Of a stretch of 64,000 bases of DNA, positions 25,161 through 34,457 are shown one piece after another. Below the pieces are notes generated by a model that searched no databases, was not told the DNA's origin, and saw nothing but the letters and a program-made list of their open reading frames with translations. The stretch's first letter is position 1; every line of letters begins with the position of its first letter. Position numbers and translations under genes: made by a program. This DNA comes from Leuconostoc falkenbergense (lineage in GTDB: Bacteria; Bacillota; Bacilli; Lactobacillales; Lactobacillaceae): assembly GCF_014634805.1 (NCBI RefSeq), contig NZ_BMBS01000001.1:62001-126000 (forward strand). The letters are read 5' to 3'.

Positions 25161-26960
25161 TTAGCTACGCTCCCCTGCATTCAGGGACAGGTGAATAACC
25201 CGCGCTAGTTTTTCGTTAATGCCAATCGCTGCCAATTCATCAATGCTTGCCGCCGTGATTTTTGGTAATGACCCAAATTCACGCAATAATTTTTGGCGTG
25301 TCTTGGGCCCTACGCCTTGAATTGTGTCGAGTCGAGAAGCTAACGAATGCTTACTCCGTAATTGGCGATGAAAACTAATGGCAAAACGGTGAACTTCTTC
25401 TTGTACACGTTGAATTAAGAAAAATCCCTCAGATTGTTTGTCTAATGTCACAATTTGTTCTGTGTGACCATCAATTAAATCAGCCGTCTTGTGTTTATCA
25501 TTTTTGACCATTGCAGCAATTGGGACATTTGTAAGGCCAAGTTCGTCGATCAATACCTCTTTAGCTGCATGTAGCTGAATCTCACCACCATCCATTAAAA
25601 TCAAATCAGGTAAATCACCACCCTCTTTGAGCACACGACTGTAACGTCGACGGATTACTTCCTGCGTTTCAGCCCATTCATCAGCGTGATGAGTAGACTG
25701 AATTTTGTACTTGCGGTAGAGATCCTTGTTTGGGACGCCATCATCGAAAACAACCATCGCACTGACAATCTCGACCCCTTGCGTATGAGAATGGTCAAAT
25801 GCTTCAATCCGATGTCCCATCGGGATATGCAACGCGTCGGTGATTTCTTTCATAGCACCAGTTGTTTTTCGTTCATTTAATTGCATCAAACGGAATTTTT
25901 CTTCTAAGACGATTTGCGCATTTTTGGCGGCCAAATCAAGTAAATCCCGTTTTTCACCACGCACTGGTATTCGAACTGGTACGTTCAATATTTCGGAAAG
26001 CGCCTTGGTATCGATGCCCTTTGGCACCAATACTTCTCGTGGCTTCTGAATATTTTTTTGTGCATAAAACTGCTGTATGAAGCTCGTAACCTCTTCATCA
26101 GCCTCGCCAACAATAGCAAAGGTTCGTTTAAATTGGCGAATTAGGCGGGCTTGGCGCAAGAAAAAGACTTCAACCGTCATCCAGCCCTTATCCAAATAAT
26201 AATTGAATAAATCTCGTGGTGTGGTATCGCGTGATAATACCCGTTGGCTTTCAACTGTTTCATCAATATATTTCAACTGATCACGCAAATCCGCTGCATG
26301 TTCAAATTCCAGCGATGACGCTGCTTTTTGCATCTTTTCGGTGATTATTTTTCTCACTGCCTTAGTGTCGCCATCTAGAAAATGCTTGATACGTGTGATT
26401 TGTTGATCATATTCAGTTTTAGGCACTTCATGCCAACATGGTCCCAAACACTGCCCCATATTGTAATACAAACAAGGCCGCCCTTGAAACCCATTACAGC
26501 GACGTAAAGGATAGTTTTTCTCTAAAAATCGTAATGTTTCCTGCGCTGCATAAACGTTTGGATATGGCCCAAAATAAAAACCACCGTCTTTTTTAACTTC
26601 GTTGACTAACGCCATTTTAGGATCACGTTCTTTGGTGATTTTGATGTAAGGATATCCCGTACCGTATTTGAGCCGAATATTATAGTAAGGTTTGTACTTT
26701 TTAATCAATTCATTTTCAATTAAAAAGGCTTCCTTATCAGAATTAGTCACAATAAAATCAAAATCAACAATATTGGCAACCAATTCAGCTGTCTTGCCAT
26801 CGTGATCTTGTTTAAAGTATGATCTTACTCGGTTTTTGAGATTTTTTGCCTTGCCGACATAAATAATTTTACCGTTAGCATCTTTCATTTGATAAGAGCC
26901 CGGTTCAGCCGGTAGCAAGGTTAATTTTTGTTCAATATGTTGTGATGGATTTGCTAACAT
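25161..26960 (-). CDS. uvrC: Excinuclease ABC subunit UvrC
   Basis: 599 residues. It carries an N-terminal GIY-YIG nuclease domain (PGSYQMKDANGKIIYVGKAKNL), a UvrB-binding UVR motif around LEFEHAADLRDQLKYI (about residue 205-220) and the RNase-H-like second nuclease domain (MEITDALH..IEAFDHSHTQG). C-terminal helix-hairpin-helix repeats follow (IQGVGPKTRQKLLREFGS). The family cysteines are seen in CLGPCWH. It makes the dual incisions in nucleotide excision repair. It stands alone between pyrG and obg. Confidence 0.95.
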   Translation of the reverse strand: MLANPSQHIEQKLTLLPAEPGSYQMKDANGKIIYVGKAKNLKNRVRSYFKQDHDGKTAELVANIVDFDFIVTNSDKEAFLIENELIKKYKPYYNIRLKYGTGYPYIKITKERDPKMALVNEVKKDGGFYFGPYPNVYAAQETLRFLEKNYPLRRCNGFQGRPCLYYNMGQCLGPCWHEVPKTEYDQQITRIKHFLDGDTKAVRKIITEKMQKAASSLEFEHAADLRDQLKYIDETVESQRVLSRDTTPRDLFNYYLDKGWMTVEVFFLRQARLIRQFKRTFAIVGEADEEVTSFIQQFYAQKNIQKPREVLVPKGIDTKALSEILNVPVRIPVRGEKRDLLDLAAKNAQIVLEEKFRLMQLNERKTTGAMKEITDALHIPMGHRIEAFDHSHTQGVEIVSAMVVFDDGVPNKDLYRKYKIQSTHHADEWAETQEVIRRRYSRVLKEGGDLPDLILMDGGEIQLHAAKEVLIDELGLTNVPIAAMVKNDKHKTADLIDGHTEQIVTLDKQSEGFFLIQRVQEEVHRFAISFHRQLRSKHSLASRLDTIQGVGPKTRQKLLREFGSLPKITAASIDELAAIGINEKLARVIHLSLNAGERS

Positions 26961-27018
26961 AGTTTCATTATACCAGTCATGTCACGTACTGCTATAAAAA
27001 CGGTCATGACAAGCGATT

Positions 27019-27050
27019 AAAAATCCTACCATTATAGATGATAGGATTTT
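27019..27050 (-). terminator. Intrinsic terminator of pyrG
   Basis: Minus strand: AAAATCCTA pairs with TAGGATTTT around an imperfect loop, followed by T-rich sequence, immediately after the pyrG stop codon. Confidence 0.75.
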
Positions 27051-27058
27051 GAGAATAA

Positions 27059-28684
<1,626 letters not shown>

Positions 28685-28744
28685 TCATGATTCCATCTGC
28701 GTTTACAACCACAGAAATGACGTAACAATTAGGGGTAAAATAAA

Positions 28745-28806
28745 ATAGAAAAGCTCCCAAGAAAGTCTTGAGAGCTTTTAACGTTTGTCCCAACAAATGG
28801 GAGCCC
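28745..28806 (-). promoter_or_regulatory. pyrG attenuator leader (CTP-sensing, reiterative-transcription type)
   Basis: The transcript should begin GGGCUCCC at 28806. A terminator follows (stem GCTCTCAAG/CTTGGGAGC, arms 28779-28767 and 28761-28749, then T-run). In Bacillus pyrG, low CTP lets RNA polymerase add extra G residues at a GGGC start; the G tract pairs with the pyrimidine-rich 5' arm of the terminator. The same elements are visible here: GGGC start, C/U-rich 5' arm, no leader ORF. A further UUGGGA between them can also pair with UCUCAA of the arm. Confidence 0.78.
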
Positions 28807-28812
28807 TAATTT

Positions 28813-28841
28813 ATAATACAGAGTTAGTCCTCATTTGTCAA
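28813..28841 (-). promoter_or_regulatory. pyrG promoter
   Basis: On the minus strand, a perfect TTGACA (28841-28836), a 17-bp spacer and TATTAT (28818-28813). Six bases separate the -10 box from the GGGC initiation site. Confidence 0.88.
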
Positions 28842-28847
28842 ATTGAA

Positions 28848-30230
28848 TTACTCATTAATTTTCTTAGCGTGCCAAGCACGTGTTGCAAAGAAAACAATTG
28901 TCATGATGATTAGAAAAGCCAACCCAACAAGCAATGGTGCTCGTGTGTCGGGGTTAATCATCATAAATACCAACGTTACCAATAACATCAAAATCGCAAA
29001 ATAGTTGGTGTATGGCGCAAAAGGCATTTTAAAGGGATGATCTGCCATTAATGACGCATGAGCTTTGCGGAATTTGATTTGGCTAACCAAAATGACAAAC
29101 CAAGGCACCATACCGGGCAACGTACTAGCTGAATAAACCAATACGAAAATGCTAGAACTACCATGCCAAAACATTGGCAAAACTGCATTTAAAATGATGC
29201 CTAACAAAATACCACCAGAAATTGCTAACACAGGCAGCGTTGGCACACGATGCTTAGATAATTTCAAAAACTTAGGTGACAATTCTTTTCCCAAAGCCAA
29301 TGTGTACAGCATACGACTTGATGAAAAAATACCCGAATTCAAAGCCGACATTGCAGCGGTCATCATGACAAAATTAATGATCCCCGCAGCAGCTGTAATA
29401 CCTACTCGTGAGAAAGTCTCCACAAATGGCGATCCCACTTGATCTAATTTATCCCAAGGATAGATAGTAATGATAACAAAAATAGCACCAATATAAAATA
29501 TTAAAATACGCGCAACAATTGATTTGATAGACTTAACAATGGCAACCTGAGGATTGGCAGCTTCACCTGCTGTAATACCAATAATCTCAATTGCTTGATA
29601 TGACGTAATGACAATTGATAACGCAAAGAAAAATCCTTTTATCCCACCAGCAAAAAATGGTCCGTGTGCCCACAAATTTGAAAAGCCTAACGGTTGCCAA
29701 TGATTACCAAATCCTAGTAAAATCACGAGCAATCCTAGAATAATCATGAAGATGATAGTGACAACCTTGATTAACGAAAACCACGTTTCCATTTCACCAT
29801 AGGCTTTCACTGTCACTAAGTTAGCTGCCGTCAACATCGCTAATACGACAACACCCGTCACCCAATCGGGAATGTGCGGGAACCAAAAGTCTAAGTAAAT
29901 TCCCACGGCAATGGTTTCACTAACACCAACTGTCAGCCATTGAAATACATTTGCCCATACCGTGAGATATCCAGCTACGGGATGAATATATTTTGTAGCG
30001 TAATTCGCAAAAGATCCAACAGATGGATCAACATATAACATTTCTCCCAAAGCACGCATCACCAAATACAGCACTAAACCAGCCAATGCGTATGCTAACA
30101 GTACAGAGACACCGGTCCATTTAATAGTTGCTGAAGATCCCATGAAAAGGCCAACACCAATTGTGCCGCCTAATGCAATCATCTGCATTTGACGTGATGA
30201 TAAATCTCGATTCAATTCTTTTCCTGCCAT
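28848..30230 (-). CDS. Amino acid permease (APC superfamily)
   Basis: 460 residues with twelve predicted membrane helices. The family signature IALGGTIGVGLFMGS is in the first helix, with YALAGLVLYLVMRALGEM next and the conserved AMSALNSGIFSSSRMLYTLA region later. It is related to the AAT family (YbxG/YtnA-like) of proton-coupled amino-acid importers. The substrate cannot be read from the protein. A longer reading begins at a TTG at 30257, but the ATG at 30230 with GAGGA 10 bases upstream gives the usual MAGKELNRDL start. A T-box leader directly upstream shows control by the charging of one tRNA, so the substrate is probably that amino acid. Confidence 0.9.
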   Translation of the reverse strand: MAGKELNRDLSSRQMQMIALGGTIGVGLFMGSSATIKWTGVSVLLAYALAGLVLYLVMRALGEMLYVDPSVGSFANYATKYIHPVAGYLTVWANVFQWLTVGVSETIAVGIYLDFWFPHIPDWVTGVVVLAMLTAANLVTVKAYGEMETWFSLIKVVTIIFMIILGLLVILLGFGNHWQPLGFSNLWAHGPFFAGGIKGFFFALSIVITSYQAIEIIGITAGEAANPQVAIVKSIKSIVARILIFYIGAIFVIITIYPWDKLDQVGSPFVETFSRVGITAAAGIINFVMMTAAMSALNSGIFSSSRMLYTLALGKELSPKFLKLSKHRVPTLPVLAISGGILLGIILNAVLPMFWHGSSSIFVLVYSASTLPGMVPWFVILVSQIKFRKAHASLMADHPFKMPFAPYTNYFAILMLLVTLVFMMINPDTRAPLLVGLAFLIIMTIVFFATRAWHAKKINE

Positions 30231-30259
30231 AACTCGTCCATCCTCTTTTTTAAACAAAT

Positions 30260-30512
30260 AAAAGCGCCCTTAAATAAAAATTCAAGGGCGCTTTCCGCGC
30301 GGTACCACCTTAGTCATATCAGCCGTTATTACAACCAGCCAATTCATTTCACTCTCATTGGAATAACGACCAATGACACCGGTCATACTTTCACGTGCGC
30401 TACTCGTATGTCACTTCGGAGGTAGTTATTCACCATCATTGCTTTGCCACTCTCACCAAGTATGGCATCTCTTCAACAACAACAATAGTTACTTGTCCTC
30501 TTCAACGTTTTC
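30260..30512 (-). ncRNA. T-box riboswitch leader of the amino acid permease gene
   Basis: On the minus strand the T-box core AAGGTGGTACCGCG (30311-30298) is a full consensus match. A terminator follows (AAAGCGCCCTT/AAGGGCGCTTTT, 30294-30260). Stem I begins GAAGAGGACAAGTAA and its 3' side reads GGTGAATAACTACCTCC. The specifier is unclear. Strict register after GAA gives UAA, which cannot be used. AAC (Asn) follows with a one-base shift, and ACU (Thr) fits if the following ACC is the conserved flank. Covariation in relatives would settle it. Confidence 0.93.
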
Positions 30513-30516
30513 ATCA

Positions 30517-30545
30517 ATAATACACTAATTTACTATTTTAAGCAA
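30517..30545 (-). promoter_or_regulatory. Promoter of the permease T-box leader
   Basis: On the minus strand, TTGCTT (30545-30540) and TATTAT (30522-30517) with a 17-bp spacer. The -35 box lies next to the T-run of the tRNA-Lys terminator. Confidence 0.7.
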
Positions 30546-30547
30546 AT

Positions 30548-30579
30548 AAAAAACAGAATTCCTAAGAATTCTGTTTTTT
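30548..30579 (-). terminator. Intrinsic terminator of tRNA-Lys
   Basis: ACAGAATTC/GAATTCTGT form a 9-bp stem with a 4-base loop; A-runs and T-runs on the two sides make it usable in both directions. It lies between the tRNA and the permease promoter. Confidence 0.85.
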
Positions 30580-30611
30580 ATGGATCACCCAAGGTCGCCT
30601 GATTAACTCAG

Positions 30612-30685
30612 TGCTCCCGCTCGGATTCGAACCGAGGACCTTGGGATTAAAAATCCCCTACTCTAACCAACTGAGTTACAGGAGC
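30612..30685 (-). tRNA. tRNA-Lys (anticodon TTT)
   Basis: 74 nt on the minus strand. The acceptor GCTCCTG pairs with CGGGAGC (one G-T pair) and the discriminator is A. The D stem is ACTC/GAGT. The anticodon loop TTTTTAA gives TTT, and the T arm is CTCGG-TTCGAAT-CCGAG. The 27-43 pair is a G-A mismatch. CCA is not encoded. A 17-bp-spaced promoter lies upstream and a terminator follows. The reading frame on the opposite strand is a false ORF. Confidence 0.95.
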
Positions 30686-30712
30686 ATTTCTTATGCCTTA
30701 GCACATTTATAT

Positions 30713-30741
30713 ATATTACAGACTTTTCTAAAAAAAAGCAA
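30713..30741 (-). promoter_or_regulatory. tRNA-Lys promoter
   Basis: On the minus strand, TTGCTT (30741-30736) and TAATAT (30718-30713) with a 17-bp spacer, 28 bases before the tRNA. Confidence 0.65.
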
Positions 30742-30873
30742 CCCCTTTTTTCAACTAAGTTTTATTACTTTTACAAAGCTGACACAAGTGGCTTAGACCG
30801 GCAAATTTCAGTAGCTGTAAATGGCATAATGTCACTCATTTTCAAAGCTTAATGAACATGTCAGATAAAAAAA

Positions 30874-31908
30874 CTATATGACTTGCTCCTCATCCCTTTC
30901 AGCTAAATGAAACACATGCCAGATAGTAATGGCAACAATCCAAGCCACAACAAACAAGCAAACCAAAATAATACCCATTTGGTTAAAATCTAACCCATTT
31001 GCCCATTTCGTTAAACCATTTTGCCAGCCAAACATGACGGCAAATGACTGAATAAAGTCCACAAACCCAATGAATCCTGCAGCTAAAATAGAAATGCCTG
31101 TAATCGTCAAATTATAATAGACTTTTCGATATGGTGACGAAAATACCCAATGATAAGTTGTACTCATAAAGAAACCGTCAACTGTATCCATCAAACACAT
31201 TCCCGCTGTAAACAGCAACGGAAAAGCCATTGTTGAATACCATGGTATACCCTCATTAGCAGCGGTAGCAGACGTTGCTAAAACCGCAATTTGCGTCGCA
31301 GTGTCAAATCCTAAACCAAACAAAAAACCAACGATTGCAACTTGCCAATTATGTTTTATCATGCCCAATAATTTCAAAAATAAACGATATATTTTGGAGG
31401 TATTAACTTGCTCATCATCCTTATCCTCTTTACCATTGTGATTGCGCATTGACGCGAATTTCACCCAAATATCATGCAAAATGAAACTATTGACAATAGC
31501 TAACATCATCAACATAGCAGCTGCAATTGAAGTCCCTAAGGCACCACCAATATGTTCAAAAACCGGCATGGCATGTTTTGCCCACTCGACAAATAGAACT
31601 GTTGCCAATGCCATCAATACCACGACCATTGAATGACCAAATGAAAAACTGAAACCGACACCGCGTGTATTTTTGCCATCATTTAGCATTTTACGTGTCA
31701 TGTTATCAATGGCAGCAATGTGATCGACATCAAATGCATGCCTTAGTCCCATGGTAAATGATAAATAAGCCATTGCTATCATTTCAGGATATTGCGACGC
31801 ACTGGTCATTAATAACATTATTCCTGCAATTAAAAAAAGGACAATTATTGCGCCATAGCGCATTGCATCTGTCTGTAACGTTGTTTGTTTTTGTGTGCGT
31901 AACATCAT
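30874..31908 (-). CDS. NiCoT family nickel/cobalt transporter (HoxN/NixA type)
   Basis: 344 residues with about eight membrane helices. The family signature in helix II, RHAFDVDHIAAIDN (H-x4-DH), is intact. The second signature FSFGHSMVVV and the later LFGLGFDTATQIA are also present. NiCoT permeases import Ni2+ or Co2+ with high affinity; which metal cannot be decided from sequence. No urease, hydrogenase or cobalamin gene is in view. The ATG has AGGAG 8 bases upstream. A leucine-rich leader peptide and an attenuator lie at 32080-32245, with a consensus promoter before them. No riboswitch for cobalamin or Ni/Co was recognised. Confidence 0.93.
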   Translation of the reverse strand: MMLRTQKQTTLQTDAMRYGAIIVLFLIAGIMLLMTSASQYPEMIAMAYLSFTMGLRHAFDVDHIAAIDNMTRKMLNDGKNTRGVGFSFSFGHSMVVVLMALATVLFVEWAKHAMPVFEHIGGALGTSIAAAMLMMLAIVNSFILHDIWVKFASMRNHNGKEDKDDEQVNTSKIYRLFLKLLGMIKHNWQVAIVGFLFGLGFDTATQIAVLATSATAANEGIPWYSTMAFPLLFTAGMCLMDTVDGFFMSTTYHWVFSSPYRKVYYNLTITGISILAAGFIGFVDFIQSFAVMFGWQNGLTKWANGLDFNQMGIILVCLFVVAWIVAITIWHVFHLAERDEEQVI

Positions 31909-32079
31909 ATTTTTTCTTCTCCTTGCACTGTAAAAATAAGATTATCATAGGGTATATCTCTGGTAAACATAGCGAACAAATGGTGTCCTTAGTAGACAAA
32001 ATATGTCCTTTTAACATGTTACTTTGACGAGAATATGATCGATAATCGCTGACTACATTTGTTGCTTTGAGTGCATCAA
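31909..32079. other. Untranslated region between attenuator and NiCoT gene
   Basis: About 170 bases between the leader terminator and the transporter start. A minus-strand reading frame through it lacks a ribosome site and coding character. TATGAT at about 31945-31950 is -10-like but has no -35 partner, so the upstream leader promoter is the best candidate for the transporter. Confidence 0.4.
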
Positions 32080-32188
32080 CACAAAAACACCCCAACTATA
32101 TTAAAGTTGGGGTGTTTTTAATGTTGTCCCAACTATCTACCAAACGATTTTTGTTTAGTAGATAGTCACTCAAAGAACCTACTAAACC
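32080..32188 (-). promoter_or_regulatory. Leader-peptide attenuator upstream of the NiCoT gene
   Basis: RNA segments read on the minus strand. A (GUUUAGUAGGU) starts 1 base after the leader-peptide stop and pairs with B (AUCUACUAAAC) over 11 bp. B within a 15-base stretch pairs alternatively with C (GUUUGGUAGAUAGUU). The end of C (AGUUGGG) pairs with CCCAACU in the 5' arm of the terminator (CACCCCAAC/GTTGGGGTG, 32114-32106 and 32096-32088, then five T). Thus A:B frees C to block the terminator; B:C allows it. Confidence 0.8.
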
Positions 32189-32245
32189 TCAATTGAGAAG
32201 TAGGTAGAGGAGAGAATGATTGACTTGCTTCATTGTTTTATGCAT
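32189..32245 (-). CDS. Leucine-rich leader peptide upstream of the NiCoT gene
   Basis: 18 codons and a TGA: MHKTMKQVNHSLLYLLLN. The 3' end reads CTC CTC TAC CTA CTT CTC, five leucine codons in six, using CTN codons rather than TTG/TTA. AGAGGT stands 6 bases before the ATG. The peptide is too short for a protein and lies between a consensus promoter and an attenuator, as expected for a regulatory leader peptide. Similar elements have been described in lactic acid bacteria as leu/phe leaders; I could not compare the sequences. Confidence 0.82.
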   Translation of the reverse strand: MHKTMKQVNHSLLYLLLN

Positions 32246-32289
32246 AATTTTACCTCTTTTTTTGTTATTTATTTAACAATATAATTAAA

Positions 32290-32318
32290 AGTATATTATT
32301 AAAATTTCATTTTGTCAA
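32290..32318 (-). promoter_or_regulatory. Promoter of the NiCoT leader transcript
   Basis: On the minus strand, TTGACA (32318-32313), a 17-bp spacer and TATACT (32295-32290). Confidence 0.85.
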
Positions 32319-32343
32319 ACGTTTAATAAATCAATATTGTTTA

Positions 32344-33333
32344 TCATTGCTTGATTCTTATATCCCCATCATCTGTTGATATGATATATTTGCCAGTTGT
32401 CCCTTTATAAGCATAAGTTGACTGATCATCCTCATGCTGATTAAAAGCCGAGATGTCGCCATCCTGCGTTTTAGCAACCACACTACTTCTACCAATAGCG
32501 ATTGCAACATCACCATCTTGTGCAGTGATGTTTAGTTCACCTGAAAGCTCATTACTTAACAAATTAATATCACCATCTGACACATTTATTTCACCAACAT
32601 TCATGTGGTTTTGATGCATGTTTAGATCACTATCTTGAAGTTGAATCGTCGTTCTATCGCTAATGTGCGTATTTTTTATAGTTACATCCCCATCATTACT
32701 TTTAATCGTAGCTGTGGACGCAGCGATGTTGTTTAAATCAGTGTCCTCAGTATCATCGAGTTTTAAGTCATGATTGACTGTCATGTCTTTTAACTTTGTA
32801 TCTGCAACATGTTGTAACGTTATTTTATCTGCTTGAATACCTGACAGACTAACATCGCTGCTATTCTGACCATTAATTTGAAGATTAGACAAATTTTGTG
32901 ATTGCGGTACTGTAATCACAATTTCTTCTTGGTATCTCTGGCTATGGCGCTGCCAAGTGAATCCAGTAATATTAAATTCAATATTAACCTCGCCTCGAGA
33001 TACACTGCTAGTCTGTTTATCAGTAATTGTTAAATGACTTTGTTGATAGTTCATTTCAGGTAACTTGTGATAAGTGAATACCTTAACAGTGGCTTGCTTA
33101 ACATCACCCGTGACAACGCGTACGGGTAAAGCTGTTGAAATATTAATGCTTTTTACATTGTCAAAAGTATATGATTTTTGCGATATTTTGCTTTTCTTTG
33201 TTTTTTGATCAATAACTTTGAAACCATTATCCCAAGTAATAGCACTAGAAGCCCCACCAAAGCAAATGCCAATTAGTGCCATTACAACACCAATAACAAC
33301 CAAAGTTAATCCAATCTTAACGCCTCGTTTCAT
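32344..33333 (-). CDS. DUF4097 family beta-repeat protein with membrane anchor
   Basis: 329 residues. A hydrophobic N-terminal helix (about 5-27) is followed by a beta-helix-like DUF4097 domain with repeating blocks such as KSNDGDVTIKNT, NVSDGDINLLSN, AQDGDVAI, TQDGDISAF and TDDGDIRIK. The repeated DGDI/V turns are the family hallmark. The function is unknown; it is usually tied to envelope stress in Firmicutes. A longer reading starts at 33369, but AGGAGG 9 bases before the ATG at 33333 sets the start. It is the last gene of padR-DUF1700-DUF4097, with 1 base between it and the DUF1700 gene. Confidence 0.85.
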   Translation of the reverse strand: MKRGVKIGLTLVVIGVVMALIGICFGGASSAITWDNGFKVIDQKTKKSKISQKSYTFDNVKSINISTALPVRVVTGDVKQATVKVFTYHKLPEMNYQQSHLTITDKQTSSVSRGEVNIEFNITGFTWQRHSQRYQEEIVITVPQSQNLSNLQINGQNSSDVSLSGIQADKITLQHVADTKLKDMTVNHDLKLDDTEDTDLNNIAASTATIKSNDGDVTIKNTHISDRTTIQLQDSDLNMHQNHMNVGEINVSDGDINLLSNELSGELNITAQDGDVAIAIGRSSVVAKTQDGDISAFNQHEDDQSTYAYKGTTGKYIISTDDGDIRIKQ

Positions 33334-33334
33334 G

Positions 33335-33940
33335 TTACCTATCCTCCTGATGTACGTGATTTTTATCAATGAAACGACGATAAATTAACTTGCTAAACTT
33401 CGCCGTTTTATTAATTAGCCACCTCAAAAGAGCAACACCAGCTGGTATGCCAGCCACCATAATTCCTAATATCGTCAACCCACAGCCAATATAATAAAGG
33501 CCCGTCCAAGTTGACTGCAGCAATACACCAACGCCACTAATAGCTGCCAACATACCTGTCAAACCAAGCGCAATTATAATCGCAATCAAAGCCGCGACAA
33601 GGGCAAAACAAACCGCAACTAGCGTAACCAAAATAATAAACACAGGTAACGCTAACGGTGACGCCAACAGTGCCAAGGCAATCCACCAAATTAGTTTAAT
33701 ATTTGACCGTGAATTTTTATTATTTGTATCATCTGCTGATTTTTCATCAGCCTTAATTGAATAATCAGCTAAAATTTTTCGTGAGAGTTGTTTTGGTGTA
33801 CCTAATTCACCTACACATGCTTCATATGTGATTAAATCTGCATCCATCAAATACTCACGATAGAAATTCAACGCTTCCTCTTTATCTGAATGGTGCAACT
33901 GGTTTAGTAATTGGTCTAATTCAGTCAAATAATTCTCCAT
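33335..33940 (-). CDS. DUF1700 family membrane protein
   Basis: 201 residues. The cytoplasmic N-terminal part (about 1-80) has the family pattern LDQLLNQLHHSDKEEALNFYREYLMDA and ELGTPKQLSRKILADY. Two or more long hydrophobic blocks (about 82-175) and a basic tail follow. DUF1700 proteins commonly sit between a PadR regulator and a DUF4097 protein, as here, and may transmit a membrane signal, but no mechanism is known. Its ribosome site lies in the 3' end of padR. Confidence 0.83.
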   Translation of the reverse strand: MENYLTELDQLLNQLHHSDKEEALNFYREYLMDADLITYEACVGELGTPKQLSRKILADYSIKADEKSADDTNNKNSRSNIKLIWWIALALLASPLALPVFIILVTLVAVCFALVAALIAIIIALGLTGMLAAISGVGVLLQSTWTGLYYIGCGLTILGIMVAGIPAGVALLRWLINKTAKFSKLIYRRFIDKNHVHQEDR

Positions 33941-33944
33941 CTGC

Positions 33945-34253
33945 TTATTTCTCCTTCAATAATGTGTTGACATTGGCTTGAAATATTAACCAATCTTGTC
34001 GAATACTAACCAGTTTGTCACGACCCTGCGCTGTAATTTGGTAGTAACGTCGATTTCTACCTTGATAAGGTTGATCATAAGTAGTCACGTATTGATTATT
34101 TTTTAATCGTCGTAACACCGGATATAGCGTTGATTCTGAAACGGAAATGGTGCCTTGTACTCTCTGTGTTAACGCATAACCGTAATAATCTTCTTTATCT
34201 AATATTGCTAACACGCAACCATCTAATAATTCTGAACTCATTTGAATTGCCAT
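33945..34253 (-). CDS. PadR family transcriptional regulator
   Basis: 102 residues. The winged helix begins with the family signature SSELLDGCVLAILDKEDYYGYAL. The recognition part STLYPVLRRLKNNQYV and the wing GRNRRYYQITAQGRDKL follow. A longer reading starts at a TTG at 34268, but GGAG 8 bases before the ATG at 34253 fixes the start. It leads a three-gene operon with DUF1700 and DUF4097 genes. A perfect 11-bp inverted repeat sits directly upstream and is a good candidate for its own operator. Confidence 0.9.
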   Translation of the reverse strand: MAIQMSSELLDGCVLAILDKEDYYGYALTQRVQGTISVSESTLYPVLRRLKNNQYVTTYDQPYQGRNRRYYQITAQGRDKLVSIRQDWLIFQANVNTLLKEK

Positions 34254-34277
34254 ACTTATTTTCTCCAATACTATACG

Positions 34278-34309
34278 ACATATAATATATGTTCAAAAAT
34301 ATTATATGT
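34278..34309. promoter_or_regulatory. Inverted repeat, probable PadR operator
   Basis: ACATATAATAT (34278-34288) and ATATTATATGT (34299-34309) form a perfect 11-bp inverted repeat with a 10-base spacer. The outer ATGT/ACAT ends are the type bound by PadR proteins. It begins 25 bases upstream of the padR ATG and contains TATAAT-like -10 sequences, so binding would cover the promoter. Confidence 0.65.
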
Positions 34310-34331
34310 ATTTTTAATTGTTCTGTCAACA

Positions 34332-34371
34332 AAAAAATATCTCAACAAATGTCGTCATTGAGATATTTTTT
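34332..34371. terminator. Terminator downstream of the YrdC-family gene
   Basis: AAAAAATATCTCAA and TTGAGATATTTTTT form a 14-bp stem with flanking A and T runs. On the minus strand it ends the leu-yrdC transcript before the padR promoter. Confidence 0.8.
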
Positions 34372-34457
34372 GTTGCCTAATTATCTTTTAATAACCTGCT
34401 ATCAATGAGAAAGAAATCATAGTGGTAATTTGGCTTTTAACTGTTTTATGCAATTTT

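Noticed and set aside
28780-28800. GTTGGGAC in the pyrG leader as a third copy of the leucine-attenuator motif
   Set aside because: There is no leader ORF or A/B/C segments here, and the GGGC start fits the CTP mechanism. The shared bases follow from the terminator arm.
30611-30796. Plus-strand ORF of 61 codons beginning MLPLGFEPRTLGLKI
   Set aside because: It is the antisense of tRNA-Lys, a well-known false gene created by the T-arm and anticodon arm. It has no ribosome site of its own.
31784-32095. Minus-strand ORF of 103 codons between the NiCoT gene and its leader
   Set aside because: It starts inside the leader terminator, has no ribosome site or family feature, and overlaps the transporter start in another frame.
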